A stretch of DNA of 64,000 nucleotides from positions 310,001 through 374,000 of the forward strand of contig NZ_JQLQ01000002.1 of the NCBI RefSeq assembly GCF_000744285.1, in the 5' to 3' direction. Each line of letters starts with the position of its first letter. Position 1 is the stretch's first letter. The notes under the pieces are model-generated. The model did no database searches. It was given only the letters and a program-made list of their open reading frames with translations, and was not told the origin of the DNA. This DNA comes from Carnobacterium pleistocenium FTR1 (GTDB lineage: Bacteria > Bacillota > Bacilli > Lactobacillales > Carnobacteriaceae). Of the stretch, positions 32,215-41,305 are shown piece after piece. Made by a program: the position numbers and the translations under genes.

Positions 32215-33696
32215 ATGATTACTTTGTTAGGTGGTATTGCGTTATTAATTTTAGGCTATTTTGTTTATGGAAAGTACATTGAAAAGAATTTTGGAATCGA
32301 TCCGGATCGGACAACTCCTGCAGAGGCTTTAAGAGATGGCTATGACTTCATACCTATGTCAAAACCGAAAAATGCTATTATTCAATTATTAAATATTGCC
32401 GGAACTGGTCCTATTTTTGGACCGATAATGGGAGCGCTTTACGGACCAGTTGCTTATATTTGGATCGTTGTTGGATGTATTCTTGGCGGTGCAGTACATG
32501 ACTATATGATCGGTATGATTTCTTTACGAAATGATGGTGCTCATTTACCAGAATTAGCTAGCAAATACTTAGGAAAACCAGTAAAACATGTTGTGAATAT
32601 TTTTGCTATGCTGCTTTTGATGTTAGTTGGTACCGTTTTTGTTGCTTCACCAGCCAGCTTGATAGAAAGTATCACTCCTAGTTGGTTAACGTTAGAGGTA
32701 ATCATAGGATTGATTTTTGCTTATTACCTAATTTCAACTATTTTACCAATCGATAAAGCTATGGGTGTTGTTTATCCTTATTTCGGAGCCATTTTAATTA
32801 TCAGCACGCTAGCTATTGGATTAAGTTTAGTTTTTGGGGGACATACCTTACCGAACTTAACTCCAGGAACGATGCAAAATTTTAATCCATCAGGAACACA
32901 AATTTTCCCAGCTTTATTCTTTACAATCTCCTGTGGAGCAATATCTGGCTTCCATGCTACACAAGCGCCAATGGTTGCTAGAACATCTAAGAATGAAAAA
33001 GAAGGTCGCTTTACTTTTTACGGGATGATGATTGCAGAAGGTGTAATCGCAATGATTTGGGCAGCAGCTTCTATGTCATTATTCAACGGACAAACACTTA
33101 ATCAAATGATCAATAATGGAACTCCTTCACTTGTAGTCAACCAGGTTTCTTATATGTTATTAGGTAGTGTATTTGGGACGATCGCGATTATCGGAGTAAT
33201 CGTTTTACCAATTTCTTCAGGACTTTCTGCTTTTAGAAGTTTACGGACGATAACGGCAGATTACCTGCACATTAACCAAAGCACATTAAAAAAAGTATTA
33301 ATGGTTACGATTCCTATATATGCAATTTCTTTAGTATTAACGCAAGTTGATTTTAATATCTTATGGAGATATTTCAACTGGGCAAATCAAGTTACAGCAG
33401 TGATTTCCTTACTAGTCTCTACACGTTACTTGTATTTAAAAAACAAAAATTACTTGGTGACCCTTCTTCCAGGAATCTTCATGTTGTATGCTTGTGTAGT
33501 GTATATCTTCAGTGAACCAATTGGTTTTGGAATGGGATTGACCCCATTAGCTTATATTTTAAGTACCCTCGTAACAATTGGCTTAATGGTTCTTTACTGG
33601 GAAACAGGTAAGAAACAAAAAAGAGAGTTGGATCCAGCAGATAAATTACTGAACGATCAACTGCCAATTGGTACATTTGTATCAGAAAACAGATAA
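32215..33696 (+). CDS. cstA: CstA-family carbon-starvation (pyruvate/peptide) transporter
   Basis: 493 residues, about 13-14 membrane helices. Conserved CstA patches are GTGPIFGPIMGALYGP, VHDYMIGMISLRNDGAHLPEL, ISCGAISGFHATQAPMVARTSKNE and GGCILGG-like turns. It is shorter than E. coli CstA (about 700) and near the compact Gram-positive form. BtsT/CstA relatives import pyruvate with H+, older work suggests peptides. AGGGAGG precedes the ATG. Its position behind a LytS/LytTR pair mirrors the E. coli pyruvate-sensing systems. Confidence 0.88.
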   Translation: MITLLGGIALLILGYFVYGKYIEKNFGIDPDRTTPAEALRDGYDFIPMSKPKNAIIQLLNIAGTGPIFGPIMGALYGPVAYIWIVVGCILGGAVHDYMIGMISLRNDGAHLPELASKYLGKPVKHVVNIFAMLLLMLVGTVFVASPASLIESITPSWLTLEVIIGLIFAYYLISTILPIDKAMGVVYPYFGAILIISTLAIGLSLVFGGHTLPNLTPGTMQNFNPSGTQIFPALFFTISCGAISGFHATQAPMVARTSKNEKEGRFTFYGMMIAEGVIAMIWAAASMSLFNGQTLNQMINNGTPSLVVNQVSYMLLGSVFGTIAIIGVIVLPISSGLSAFRSLRTITADYLHINQSTLKKVLMVTIPIYAISLVLTQVDFNILWRYFNWANQVTAVISLLVSTRYLYLKNKNYLVTLLPGIFMLYACVVYIFSEPIGFGMGLTPLAYILSTLVTIGLMVLYWETGKKQKRELDPADKLLNDQLPIGTFVSENR

Positions 33697-33733
33697 AACA
33701 AACTGAATTTAGAGAGTACTTATTCTCTTATAG

Positions 33734-33780
33734 AAAAACTCACACCGTTTTTACATATGGTATGAGTTTTTATTTTTTTT
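33734..33780 (+). terminator. Terminator of cstA
   Basis: AAAAACTCACACC (33734-33746) pairs with GGTATGAGTTTTT (33759-33771, one wobble), followed by a long T-run. Confidence 0.88.
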
Positions 33781-34208
33781 TGAAAAATCTGAAATTGGTA
33801 TAAATTCAAATAAAATAACCGTTCTCACTGTATGAAAAAAAAAGATTAGTTTAATTAAGGCCATTAATTTAATTAAATTGATAGTGTTGTTAAATAGTGA
33901 ACAAGTATGAAAATTGGATTTTTTTTGTGAAGTAGATTTAAATTTAGTTTTCGAAACTGTAAAATAAATTGATTTTTTGAATCAAGAAGAATCAATTGCT
34001 GACATGCAGGTAGTTTTAAAATATTTTTTTAGAATTCAAACATTTTTTAGAATTAGCAATCAAATGAGTTTAAAATGAGAAAAACAAAATTGAGATTGAA
34101 ATCAATCTATTTTTGTGATAAATTTAACAAGTAGAAAAATTAGTGAATAATTGAACAAAGAAAAAAGATTAATTATTCAACTTAATGATAAAAGGAAGGT
34201 TGAGTTTA
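33781..34208. other. AT-rich intergenic region before the permease gene
   Basis: About 430 bases without a credible gene. It contains TTTAATTAA/TTAATTTAATTAA near-palindromes around 33850-33885 and several T-rich runs. I could not define a promoter, riboswitch or terminator with confidence. Confidence 0.5.
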
Positions 34209-35255
34209 ATGGAAGAGACAGTGAAATATACAGGTAAGGATTATTTAAACAAGGTTTTAGGAGGAACGGCATCAGGTATTGTTATTGGATTGATTGCGAA
34301 TGCCATATTAGGTTCAGTATTTAAAGCTCTTATTCCTTACGGTTCCATATTTGTTATTTTAGCAACTGTTGCCAGCACTATGCAATTTATTACACCTGCT
34401 ATTATTGGTGTACTTGTAGCAATGCAATTTAAAATGAATGGAATGGAAAGTGTCATAATCGGGGCAGCAACTTTCTTAGGATCAGGAGCTTATAAAGTTA
34501 CTGAAACGGGTGTTCAATTAGTGGGAATCGGAGACTTGATAAATGTTATGCTCGTTTCCGCTATTGCCGTTTTCGTTACACGTTTGCTACAAGGACGATT
34601 AGGTTCACTGACACTTATCCTTATGCCAATCATTGTGGGTGTTGGGGTTGGGACGATTGGTTTGATCATGTTGCCATATGTGGGCATGATTACCTCTCTA
34701 GTTGGTGATTTGATCAATAGTTTTACTTCTCTTCAACCATTATTGATGGCTATTTTAATCTCTGTAGCTTTCTCAGTTTTAATTATTTCGCCAATATCAA
34801 CAGTCGCAATAGGAATTGCTATAGGTGTATCTGGTTTAGGAGCTGGCGCTGCAGCAGTAGGAGTAACAGCTTGTACTGCAATCCTTGTGATTGGTTCTAT
34901 CCGAATCAATCAAACAGGAACAACCTTGGCTATCTTGCTTGGAGCCATGAAAATGATGATTCCCAATTTAATTAAGCACCCAAAAATCATGATCCCTGTA
35001 ATCCTTAATGCCATCGTTTCAGGTATAGGTGTTTATGTTCTTACAATTCAAGGCACTCCCCAAACAGCTGGATTTGGAATCGTTGGACTAGTTGGACCGA
35101 TCCAAGCATTCAATATGGGAACAAGTTTATTAGGTGTTGGAATTGCTTACCTTGTTATTCCGTTTGTTGGAGGGTATATTATTGATAGGGTATGCAGCAA
35201 ATTCTTGCATATTTACGAAGATGAAATCTTTAAATTTATTCCAGCTTCAAACTAA
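34209..35255 (+). CDS. EIIC_2-type permease (PTS_EIIC_2 family)
   Basis: 348 residues, about ten membrane helices rich in Gly/Ala/Ile. Sequence style and length fit the PTS_EIIC_2 family, which resembles sugar PTS membrane domains but occurs without EIIA/EIIB partners. ATG 34209 follows AAGGAAGG; an ATG eight codons earlier lacks a site. A ketopantoate-reductase-like gene follows after 39 bases in the same operon, hinting at transport of a keto- or hydroxy-acid. A second family member is at 62792. Substrate unknown. Confidence 0.7.
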   Translation: MEETVKYTGKDYLNKVLGGTASGIVIGLIANAILGSVFKALIPYGSIFVILATVASTMQFITPAIIGVLVAMQFKMNGMESVIIGAATFLGSGAYKVTETGVQLVGIGDLINVMLVSAIAVFVTRLLQGRLGSLTLILMPIIVGVGVGTIGLIMLPYVGMITSLVGDLINSFTSLQPLLMAILISVAFSVLIISPISTVAIGIAIGVSGLGAGAAAVGVTACTAILVIGSIRINQTGTTLAILLGAMKMMIPNLIKHPKIMIPVILNAIVSGIGVYVLTIQGTPQTAGFGIVGLVGPIQAFNMGTSLLGVGIAYLVIPFVGGYIIDRVCSKFLHIYEDEIFKFIPASN

Positions 35256-35294
35256 TCAATTAGTATAATGTATATAAATGGAGGAATTCTTAAT

Positions 35295-36221
35295 ATGAAA
35301 ATAGCAATTGCAGGTTCAGGAGCTTTAGGATGCGGATTTGGATACATGATGCAAAAAGGTGGAAATGACGTTACTTTATTAGATTTTTGGGAAGAACATA
35401 TTAATACTATTAAAGAAAATGGTTTGTCAGTCACCGTAAACGGCAAAGAAGATAATGTAATCATTCCAATTGGCAAACCTAAAGAAATCAAAGATACATT
35501 CGATACAATTTTTATTTTTACCAAGTCAATGGGTTTAAGACATATGTTGGAAGAAATCAAACACATGTTGACGGAAGAAACTAAAGTAGTTTGCCTATTA
35601 AATGGTTTAGGACATGCGGATACTATTTCTGAATATATTCCTAAAAAGAATATCATTATGGGGACAACTCTTTGGACAGGTGGGTTAGACGCTCCTGGAA
35701 AAACACACTTCATGGGAGAAGGTCCTGTTGAAGTACAAAATAGTGATGAAAATGAAGAAGAAGGTACACAGCAAGTTGTGAAAATGATGGCAGCTTGTGG
35801 ATTAAATGGTGTTTATAGTCAAAATGTTCATTTTACAACTTGGAGAAAAGCTTGTGTTAATGGGACAATGAATGCACTTTGTTCACTACTAGATTGTAAT
35901 ATCAAACAATTATTTGAAACTTCTCAAATCGATGAATTAAATCATGGAATCGTTAGTGAATTTTCTCGTGTTGCAGAAACTGAAGGCATAAAATTAGATG
36001 TTGAAGAAATCGAAAATTACTTGAAAGCAACGGCTAACAAGGTTGGGGAACATTACCCTTCAATGCACCAAGATTTAAAAAATAAGCGCCCAACTGAGAT
36101 TGATTTTCTAAATGGTGTGGTAGCAAAAGAATCAGAAATCAAAGGATTTGAAGCACCTTATTGCAAGCAAATCACGCAATTGATCCATGCGAAAGAAGAT
36201 ATATTAGGAATCAAACGTTAA
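35295..36221 (+). CDS. 2-dehydropantoate 2-reductase-family oxidoreductase (ApbA/PanE)
   Basis: 308 residues from ATG 35295, ten bases after GGAGG. A Rossmann start IAIAGSGALGCGFGYMM (3-19), a Lys in IFTKSMG, an ACVNGTMNALCSLLDC segment and a C-terminal helical domain with PSMHQDLKNKRPTEIDFLNG are all standard ApbA/PanE features. PanE reduces ketopantoate to pantoate with NADPH, but paralogues act on other 2-keto acids. Being in an operon with a permease rather than panBCD suggests a catabolic paralogue. Family certain, substrate not. Confidence 0.85.
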   Translation: MKIAIAGSGALGCGFGYMMQKGGNDVTLLDFWEEHINTIKENGLSVTVNGKEDNVIIPIGKPKEIKDTFDTIFIFTKSMGLRHMLEEIKHMLTEETKVVCLLNGLGHADTISEYIPKKNIIMGTTLWTGGLDAPGKTHFMGEGPVEVQNSDENEEEGTQQVVKMMAACGLNGVYSQNVHFTTWRKACVNGTMNALCSLLDCNIKQLFETSQIDELNHGIVSEFSRVAETEGIKLDVEEIENYLKATANKVGEHYPSMHQDLKNKRPTEIDFLNGVVAKESEIKGFEAPYCKQITQLIHAKEDILGIKR

Positions 36222-36243
36222 ACTATTTTTAGACTTACAAGAG

Positions 36244-36281
36244 GCAAACCTGAAGCTAATAACTTTAGATTTGCTTTTTTT
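36244..36281 (+). terminator. Terminator of the permease-reductase operon
   Basis: GCAAACCTGAAG pairs imperfectly (one mismatch, one wobble) with CTTTAGATTTGC, followed by seven T. Confidence 0.7.
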
Positions 36282-36402
36282 GCGCACCTTTTATTTGATT
36301 GTTTTTGATAACAAGCATTAGTGGCTAAAAAAATAAAATAGCAGAATGAATTACCGCTTTGCTTTGAATAAATTTAAAAAATGAGTATAATCAATTGCAA
36401 AT

Positions 36403-36416
36403 GAGTGGAAACGCTT
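36403..36416 (+). promoter_or_regulatory. cre-like site before the lactonase gene
   Basis: TGGAAACGCTTTTT matches the CcpA operator consensus TGNAANCGNWNNCW except for its last C. It lies about 25 bases before the start codon. Weak on its own; two further cre-like sites lie downstream. Confidence 0.4.
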
Positions 36417-36439
36417 TTTTTGAAAAAAGGAGGATGGAG

Positions 36440-37306
36440 ATGGACAGCTTATTATTTCACGACATGAACTTAACGTGGATGGATGGTGGAATTACATCGA
36501 TGGATGGAGGTGCGATGTTTGGCGTTGTGCCGAAACCACTTTGGTCGCGTAAATATCCGGTCAATGATAAAAATCAAATTGAATTGCCGACGGATGCAAT
36601 ACTGATTCAGTACCAAAATAAAAATTATTTGATTGATGCTGGAGTAGGGCAAGGGAAATTATCTGATAAACAACGACGTAATTACGGGGTAACAGAAGAA
36701 ACGAGAATGCAAGAAAGTTTAGCAGAATTAGGATTAAGTGTAGAAGATATTGATGCAGTTTTAATGACACATCTCCATTTTGACCACGCAGGTGGGCTGA
36801 CACATTTTGAGAACAAGAAACTAGTTTCAACTTTTCCTAATGCCGATATTTATGTGAATAAGATTGAATGGGATGAAATGAGAAGTCCAAATGTACGTTC
36901 CAAAAGTACCTACTGGAAAGAAAATTGGGAACCAATCCAAGATCAATTCATTACTTATCAAGGTTCCCTTGAAGTAGTCCCGGGTATCGATATGATCCAT
37001 ACTGGGGGACATAGCGAGGGGCATGCGATTATAAAATTAACACAAGCAAATGAAACTTTGCTGCACATGGCAGATATTATGCCTACACATGCCCATCAAA
37101 ATCCATTATGGGTTTTAGCTTATGATGACTACCCGATGACATCGGTATTTAGTAAAGAGAGATGGATGAAAGAGGCTTATGAAAATCAATATAAATTTAT
37201 TTTTTATCATGATGCTTATTATCGGATGATCGAATGGGATGAAACGGGGAAAAATGTTATCGATTCATTAAGCAGAAGTAAACAAGCACAGATCGTAATT
37301 GAATAA
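36440..37306 (+). CDS. Metallo-beta-lactamase-fold hydrolase, YtnP-like lactonase
   Basis: 288 residues from ATG 36440, six bases after AGGAGG; two earlier in-frame ATGs are too near or lack a site. Metal ligands are clear: [28 protein letters not shown] and the late FYHDAYY. The layout (about 280 residues, long N-terminal strand region [10 protein letters not shown]) is that of Bacillus YtnP, which opens acyl-homoserine lactones. It stands alone between terminators. Quorum quenching or another lactone/ester hydrolysis is plausible. Confidence 0.82.
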   Translation: MDSLLFHDMNLTWMDGGITSMDGGAMFGVVPKPLWSRKYPVNDKNQIELPTDAILIQYQNKNYLIDAGVGQGKLSDKQRRNYGVTEETRMQESLAELGLSVEDIDAVLMTHLHFDHAGGLTHFENKKLVSTFPNADIYVNKIEWDEMRSPNVRSKSTYWKENWEPIQDQFITYQGSLEVVPGIDMIHTGGHSEGHAIIKLTQANETLLHMADIMPTHAHQNPLWVLAYDDYPMTSVFSKERWMKEAYENQYKFIFYHDAYYRMIEWDETGKNVIDSLSRSKQAQIVIE

Positions 37307-37310
37307 ATTA

Positions 37311-37350
37311 AAAACATTATTTGGATCAGTATTCCAAATAATGTTTTTTT
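37311..37350 (+). terminator. Terminator of the lactonase gene
   Basis: A 15-bp perfect stem (37311-37325 with 37333-37347) followed by a T-run. Confidence 0.88.
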
Positions 37351-37474
37351 GATCAAGCTAATGAGTAGAAAAGCAATATCAATCAAGGATCATTGAGTGA
37401 TGTTAAGCTTTACTTATAGCTTCTATAATTATAGATAAGTAGACGAAAATCTTGAAATGGCTTAAATTAAGCTT

Positions 37475-37497
37475 TGTAAGCGGTTCATATATATAAT
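37475..37497 (+). promoter_or_regulatory. cre-like site and -10 of the acyl-CoA dehydrogenase gene
   Basis: TGTAAGCGGTTCA (37475-37487) is one base short of a cre consensus and sits just upstream of a perfect TATAAT (37492-37497). Occupancy by CcpA here would block transcription. Confidence 0.45.
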
Positions 37498-37528
37498 ACT
37501 AATTAAAAAAAATTAAGGGGCGATTAAT

Positions 37529-38749
37529 ATGATGAACACAATGACGAAGGAAAGACCAGTTGATTTAGCTACTTTTTATCCATCAGATCTATATGAGTAT
37601 TCAAGTGCATTAACCGACGGAGAATTAATAGTTCTAAAAGAATTGCGTGAAGCACTAGAAACAGAATTACGACCACTATTAAGCGAGTATTGGGAAAAAG
37701 CTGAATTTCCATTTGAAGCATTCAAAAAGGTGGGAAAAGTCCGAATGATGGATAATCCATTATTGTTCGAAAACCGTTTGGATAAACGCAAACCGAGTGA
37801 ATTGTACAATGTGTTTAGATATTTTGAGTTAGCTAAACTAGATGCTTCTATTGCAACATTCTATACCGTTCATGGTGGGTTGTTCTATGCTACTCTGCTT
37901 GAAGGTGGGAGCGAAGAACAAATTGAACGATGGGCTAAAAAAACGGCTTCTTTTCAAATTCAAGGCTGTTTTGCTTTAACAGAACCAGAGCATGGATCAG
38001 ATATTGCTGGGGGATTGGCAACAAGTGCACGTAAAGAAGGCGATACATGGATCATTAATGGTGAAAAACGTTGGATCGGTGGAGCTGGATCAGCAGATGA
38101 AATGACTGTTTTTGCTCGCGATGAAGCTGACGGAAACGTAAAAGCATTTGTGATCCCAGGTAAAGCTGAAGGGGTCCATGTTCAAAAAATCGAAGGAAAA
38201 ATTTCGCTTCGTATGACCCAAAATGGGCATATCACCTTTACGGATGTAAAGGTTGGAGAAGATCGTCGATTGCAAAAAGTGAATTCATTTAGAGATGTAG
38301 CGAGTATTTTACGTATCACTCGTGCGGATATTTCACATTTAGCAACAGGATTGACTGCAGGTGCTTTTGAAGCAGCTTTGCGCTACGTAAAAAATCGTCA
38401 ACAATTTGGTAAAAATCTAGGATCTTTCCAATTGGTTCAAGAAAAACTGTCTATCATGCAAGCAAATGTGACTGCTAATTTAGCATTTTCTGTCCGTTTG
38501 GCTCAAATGCAAGAACAAGGAAATTACCGTGAAGTAAATTCTTCAATGGCAAAAATGCATAATGCCTTACGGATGAGAGAAACCGTTGCATTGGCTCGTG
38601 AAGTGGTAGGGGGAAATGGAATCACGTTGGAAACTGATGTTGCTCGATTCTTTGCAGATGCAGAGGCCATCTATTCTTACGAAGGAACACATGAAATCAA
38701 TGCTTTAATTGTTGGAAGATATTTGACAGGCGTAGGTGCTTTTGTTTAA
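37529..38749 (+). CDS. Acyl-CoA dehydrogenase (glutaryl-CoA dehydrogenase-like branch)
   Basis: 406 residues: N-terminal helical domain, beta domain with CFALTEPEHGSDIAGG (FAD/substrate), and C-terminal helical domain with RQQFGKNLGSFQLVQEKL and GGNGITLE. The catalytic base is present at about Glu385 in YEGTHEINALIVGR, a pattern near that of glutaryl-CoA dehydrogenases. It oxidises acyl-CoA thioesters using FAD and ETF; no etf genes are in this window. Monocistronic with its own promoter, cre-like site and terminator, next to the beta-oxidation-type operon and a LysR regulator. Confidence 0.88.
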   Translation: MMNTMTKERPVDLATFYPSDLYEYSSALTDGELIVLKELREALETELRPLLSEYWEKAEFPFEAFKKVGKVRMMDNPLLFENRLDKRKPSELYNVFRYFELAKLDASIATFYTVHGGLFYATLLEGGSEEQIERWAKKTASFQIQGCFALTEPEHGSDIAGGLATSARKEGDTWIINGEKRWIGGAGSADEMTVFARDEADGNVKAFVIPGKAEGVHVQKIEGKISLRMTQNGHITFTDVKVGEDRRLQKVNSFRDVASILRITRADISHLATGLTAGAFEAALRYVKNRQQFGKNLGSFQLVQEKLSIMQANVTANLAFSVRLAQMQEQGNYREVNSSMAKMHNALRMRETVALAREVVGGNGITLETDVARFFADAEAIYSYEGTHEINALIVGRYLTGVGAFV

Positions 38750-38756
38750 AAGATGA

Positions 38757-38804
38757 AGGACTAAGAAAATGGAATCAAGTATTCCGTTTTCTTAGTCTTT
38801 TTAT
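38757..38804 (+). terminator. Terminator of the acyl-CoA dehydrogenase gene
   Basis: GACTAAGAAAA with GGAAT on one side pairs with ATTCC and TTTTCTTAGTC on the other, with a single bulged position, followed by a T-run. Confidence 0.88.
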
Positions 38805-38921
38805 TTGTGCTCTCATTACACAAATAAAGAAAACCGTGTTATGCTAAACATATATATAAATGATGGAGCAGAAAAAAGGTTTCATTTAGAAGTAAGGAAA
38901 TATAAAGGAGAATAGCAGAAA

Positions 38922-39824
38922 TTGGATATTACACAATTAAATTACTTTATTAACATTGTTGAATGCGGTTGCAATTTATCGTTAGCTGCAAAGAAAATTC
39001 ATATCTCTCAGTCTGCTTTGAGTCAGATGATAACTAATTTTGAAAAAGAAGAAGAATTAAATCTTTTTTACCGTAAAAATGGACGGCTTGAAGAACTAAC
39101 ACCAAGTGGAACTATGTTATATCGATATGCGTTAGATATGTTGAAATTGCATGGCGAGATGAAGGGTATGCTCCGAAAAGAATCATCCAAACAAAAAGGA
39201 ACCATCCGTATTGGTTTGCCCTCCTTAATTTTACGCGTCTTATTTTCTAAATTCTTTTCTAAATTTATTGTTGAAAATCCTGAGATCAAAATTGAAATTG
39301 TAGAAGATGGCAGTCACGAACTCAGAAGGATGTTTCTGCAAAAAGACTTAGATTACGTCGTATTGATTGAACCAACTAATTTAGATCCAAAATCATTTGA
39401 AGAGCACGTTATTCAAATTGATGAGATGACAGCCTTCATGTCGCCTACCCATCCATTGGGTAAGAAGAATAAAATCAATTGGAAAGATATCAATGAGTAC
39501 CCAATTGCGACTTTCAATGAATCTTTTGTGACAAATGATTTAGTCAAAACGGCATTCAAGGAAAACCAGTTAAATGCAGAAATTATTTTCACTTCTTCTT
39601 CATGGGATTTCTTAATTGAAACAACCCGCCATAGTGATACGATTGCTATTTTACCTTCACCGATCCGTCGTTATTTAAGTAGCGATGAGTACGTTGAAAA
39701 ATCATTTAAAAATCCTATTCCGTTTAATGTTCTATTGTGTCGTCCTATAAAGAATAATTATTCAGCTGTCGAAACAGCTTTACATGAATCTGTTTTAAGT
39801 TATTTCTATCAGCCGATGGAATAA
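38922..39824 (+). CDS. LysR-family transcriptional regulator
   Basis: 300 residues from a TTG start (AGGAG about 11 bases upstream). An N-terminal LysR HTH (DITQLNYFINIVECGCNLSLAAKKIHISQSALSQMI, about 1-40) is followed by a linker helix and a substrate-binding domain from about residue 90 (GTIRIGLPS). It stands between the acyl-CoA dehydrogenase gene and the thiolase operon, so it is the candidate local activator of acyl-CoA metabolism, perhaps responding to an acyl-CoA or acid. It has its own terminator. Confidence 0.85.
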   Translation: MDITQLNYFINIVECGCNLSLAAKKIHISQSALSQMITNFEKEEELNLFYRKNGRLEELTPSGTMLYRYALDMLKLHGEMKGMLRKESSKQKGTIRIGLPSLILRVLFSKFFSKFIVENPEIKIEIVEDGSHELRRMFLQKDLDYVVLIEPTNLDPKSFEEHVIQIDEMTAFMSPTHPLGKKNKINWKDINEYPIATFNESFVTNDLVKTAFKENQLNAEIIFTSSSWDFLIETTRHSDTIAILPSPIRRYLSSDEYVEKSFKNPIPFNVLLCRPIKNNYSAVETALHESVLSYFYQPME

Positions 39825-39871
39825 ATAAGCAAAAATAGTTAAATATTGTACAAACTTTTTTAGGGTAAGAG

Positions 39872-39912
39872 AAAGAAAGAATCGACATTTTTGTCTGATT
39901 CTTTCTTTTTTT
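39872..39912 (+). terminator. Terminator of the LysR gene
   Basis: AAAGAAAGAATC (39872-39883) pairs with GATTCTTTCTTT (39897-39908), with an inner GACA/TGTC helix, then a T-run. Confidence 0.88.
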
Positions 39913-40013
39913 GGTATTTTATGTACGATATTTCACAAATCTATTAACAATACTTATGGAATCTGTAATTTATACTTGTTAGACCTTTAGTGTAAAGGCC
40001 TATATGATAACAA

Positions 40014-40027
40014 TGTAAACGCTTAAC
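40014..40027 (+). promoter_or_regulatory. cre-like site at the thiolase operon promoter
   Basis: TGTAAACGCTTAAC matches 12 of 14 positions of TGWAANCGNTNWCA. It lies just after a possible -35 TTAGAC (39979-39984) and -10 TATATG (40001-40006), where CcpA binding would repress. Confidence 0.6.
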
Positions 40028-40074
40028 GTAAAAGATAGTATGAAAAAATAAATCACTACTTGGAGGAAATTCAC

Positions 40075-41253
40075 ATGACAGAAGCCGTAATTGTATCAGC
40101 ATTGAGAACACCAGTAGGAACATTTGGAGGTGCTCTTAAAGATGTAACAGCAGTAGACTTAGGAGCAGCTGTGGTAAAAAAAGCTATTGAAAGCATCAAC
40201 TTAGATCCAGCAACGATTGATGAACTGATTTTTGGGAACGTTTTAAGTGCTGGATTAGGGCAAAATGTTGCTCGACAAGTAGCCGTAAAAGCAGGTATTC
40301 CAAAACATGTACCTTCTTTTGCCATCAACAAAGTTTGTGGTTCAGGACTAAAAACGGTAGCGTTGGCAGCTCAATCGATCCTTTCAGGGGACAATGAAAT
40401 CGTTATTGCTGGAGGAACAGAAAGTATGAGTCAAGCGCCATATGTATTGCCGGATGCCCGTTGGGGGAAACGAATGGGAAATGGTCAAATGATCGATACG
40501 ATGTTGACTGACGGATTAACAGATGCGTTCCACGATATTCATATGGGAGTAACAGCTGAAAACATTGTTGAAAAGTATCAATTTACGCGTGAGCAACAAG
40601 ATGAATTAGCTGTTCGTAGTCAAAATAATGCTGAGAAAGCCATAACATCTGGCCGCTTCAAGGAAGAAATCGTACCAATCGAAGTGCCACAACGCAGAGG
40701 AGATCCTAAAATAGTTGATACAGATGAGCATCCTCGGTTTGGCACTACAATAGAATCGATGACTAAGTTGAAGCCAGCCTTTAAAAAAGATGGTTCAGTT
40801 ACAGCCGGAAATGCTTCAGGGTTGAATGATGGTGCAGCTGTTCTGATCGTAATGAGTCGAGAAAAAGCAGATGAATTAGGATTGAAACCACTAGCTACCA
40901 TCAAGTCATATGCAAGTGCAGGTGTAGATCCTAAAATCATGGGTTGCGGCCCGATTCCGGCTACTCAAAAGGCTTTGCAAAAAGCAGGTATGACAGTAGA
41001 TGATTTAGATTTAATCGAAGCAAATGAAGCTTTTGCCGCGCAGGCCTTAAGTGTGATCACTGACTTGAAATTCAATACAGATATCGTAAATGTTAATGGT
41101 GGAGCAATTGCCTTAGGGCATCCAATTGGAGCCAGTGGTGCTCGTATATTGGTCACCTTACTTCACGAAATGGAAAAACGCGATGCAAAACGCGGTTTAG
41201 CAACTTTATGTATCGGTGGAGGCCAAGGAATGTCACTGATTGTCGAACGTTAA
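40075..41253 (+). CDS. thlA: Acetyl-CoA C-acetyltransferase (thiolase)
   Basis: 392 residues from ATG 40075 (GGAGG eight bases upstream). Catalytic Cys88 in NKVCGSGLK, His in [16 protein letters not shown] and the second Cys in LCIGGGQG are all present, with the normal biosynthetic/degradative thiolase length. It condenses two acetyl-CoA to acetoacetyl-CoA or cleaves 3-ketoacyl-CoA. First gene of a five-gene operon (thiolase, acyl-CoA dehydrogenase, hydroxyacyl-CoA dehydrogenase, crotonase, CoA-transferase) that could run either as beta-oxidation or as a butyrate-type pathway. The symbol is by similarity; atoB or fadA would fit equally. Confidence 0.93.
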   Translation: MTEAVIVSALRTPVGTFGGALKDVTAVDLGAAVVKKAIESINLDPATIDELIFGNVLSAGLGQNVARQVAVKAGIPKHVPSFAINKVCGSGLKTVALAAQSILSGDNEIVIAGGTESMSQAPYVLPDARWGKRMGNGQMIDTMLTDGLTDAFHDIHMGVTAENIVEKYQFTREQQDELAVRSQNNAEKAITSGRFKEEIVPIEVPQRRGDPKIVDTDEHPRFGTTIESMTKLKPAFKKDGSVTAGNASGLNDGAAVLIVMSREKADELGLKPLATIKSYASAGVDPKIMGCGPIPATQKALQKAGMTVDDLDLIEANEAFAAQALSVITDLKFNTDIVNVNGGAIALGHPIGASGARILVTLLHEMEKRDAKRGLATLCIGGGQGMSLIVER

Positions 41254-41305
41254 CCATGGATTGATCTGCCCACTACCTACCAATACCAGAGAGGAATAAG
41301 AAAAC

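Noticed and set aside
33781-34208. Riboswitch or T-box in the long leader before the permease gene
   Set aside because: No T-box sequence, specifier loop or recognisable aptamer core was found; the region is simply AT-rich.
34209-35255. A complete sugar PTS
   Set aside because: Only an EIIC-like membrane protein is present; no EIIA or EIIB domain occurs nearby.
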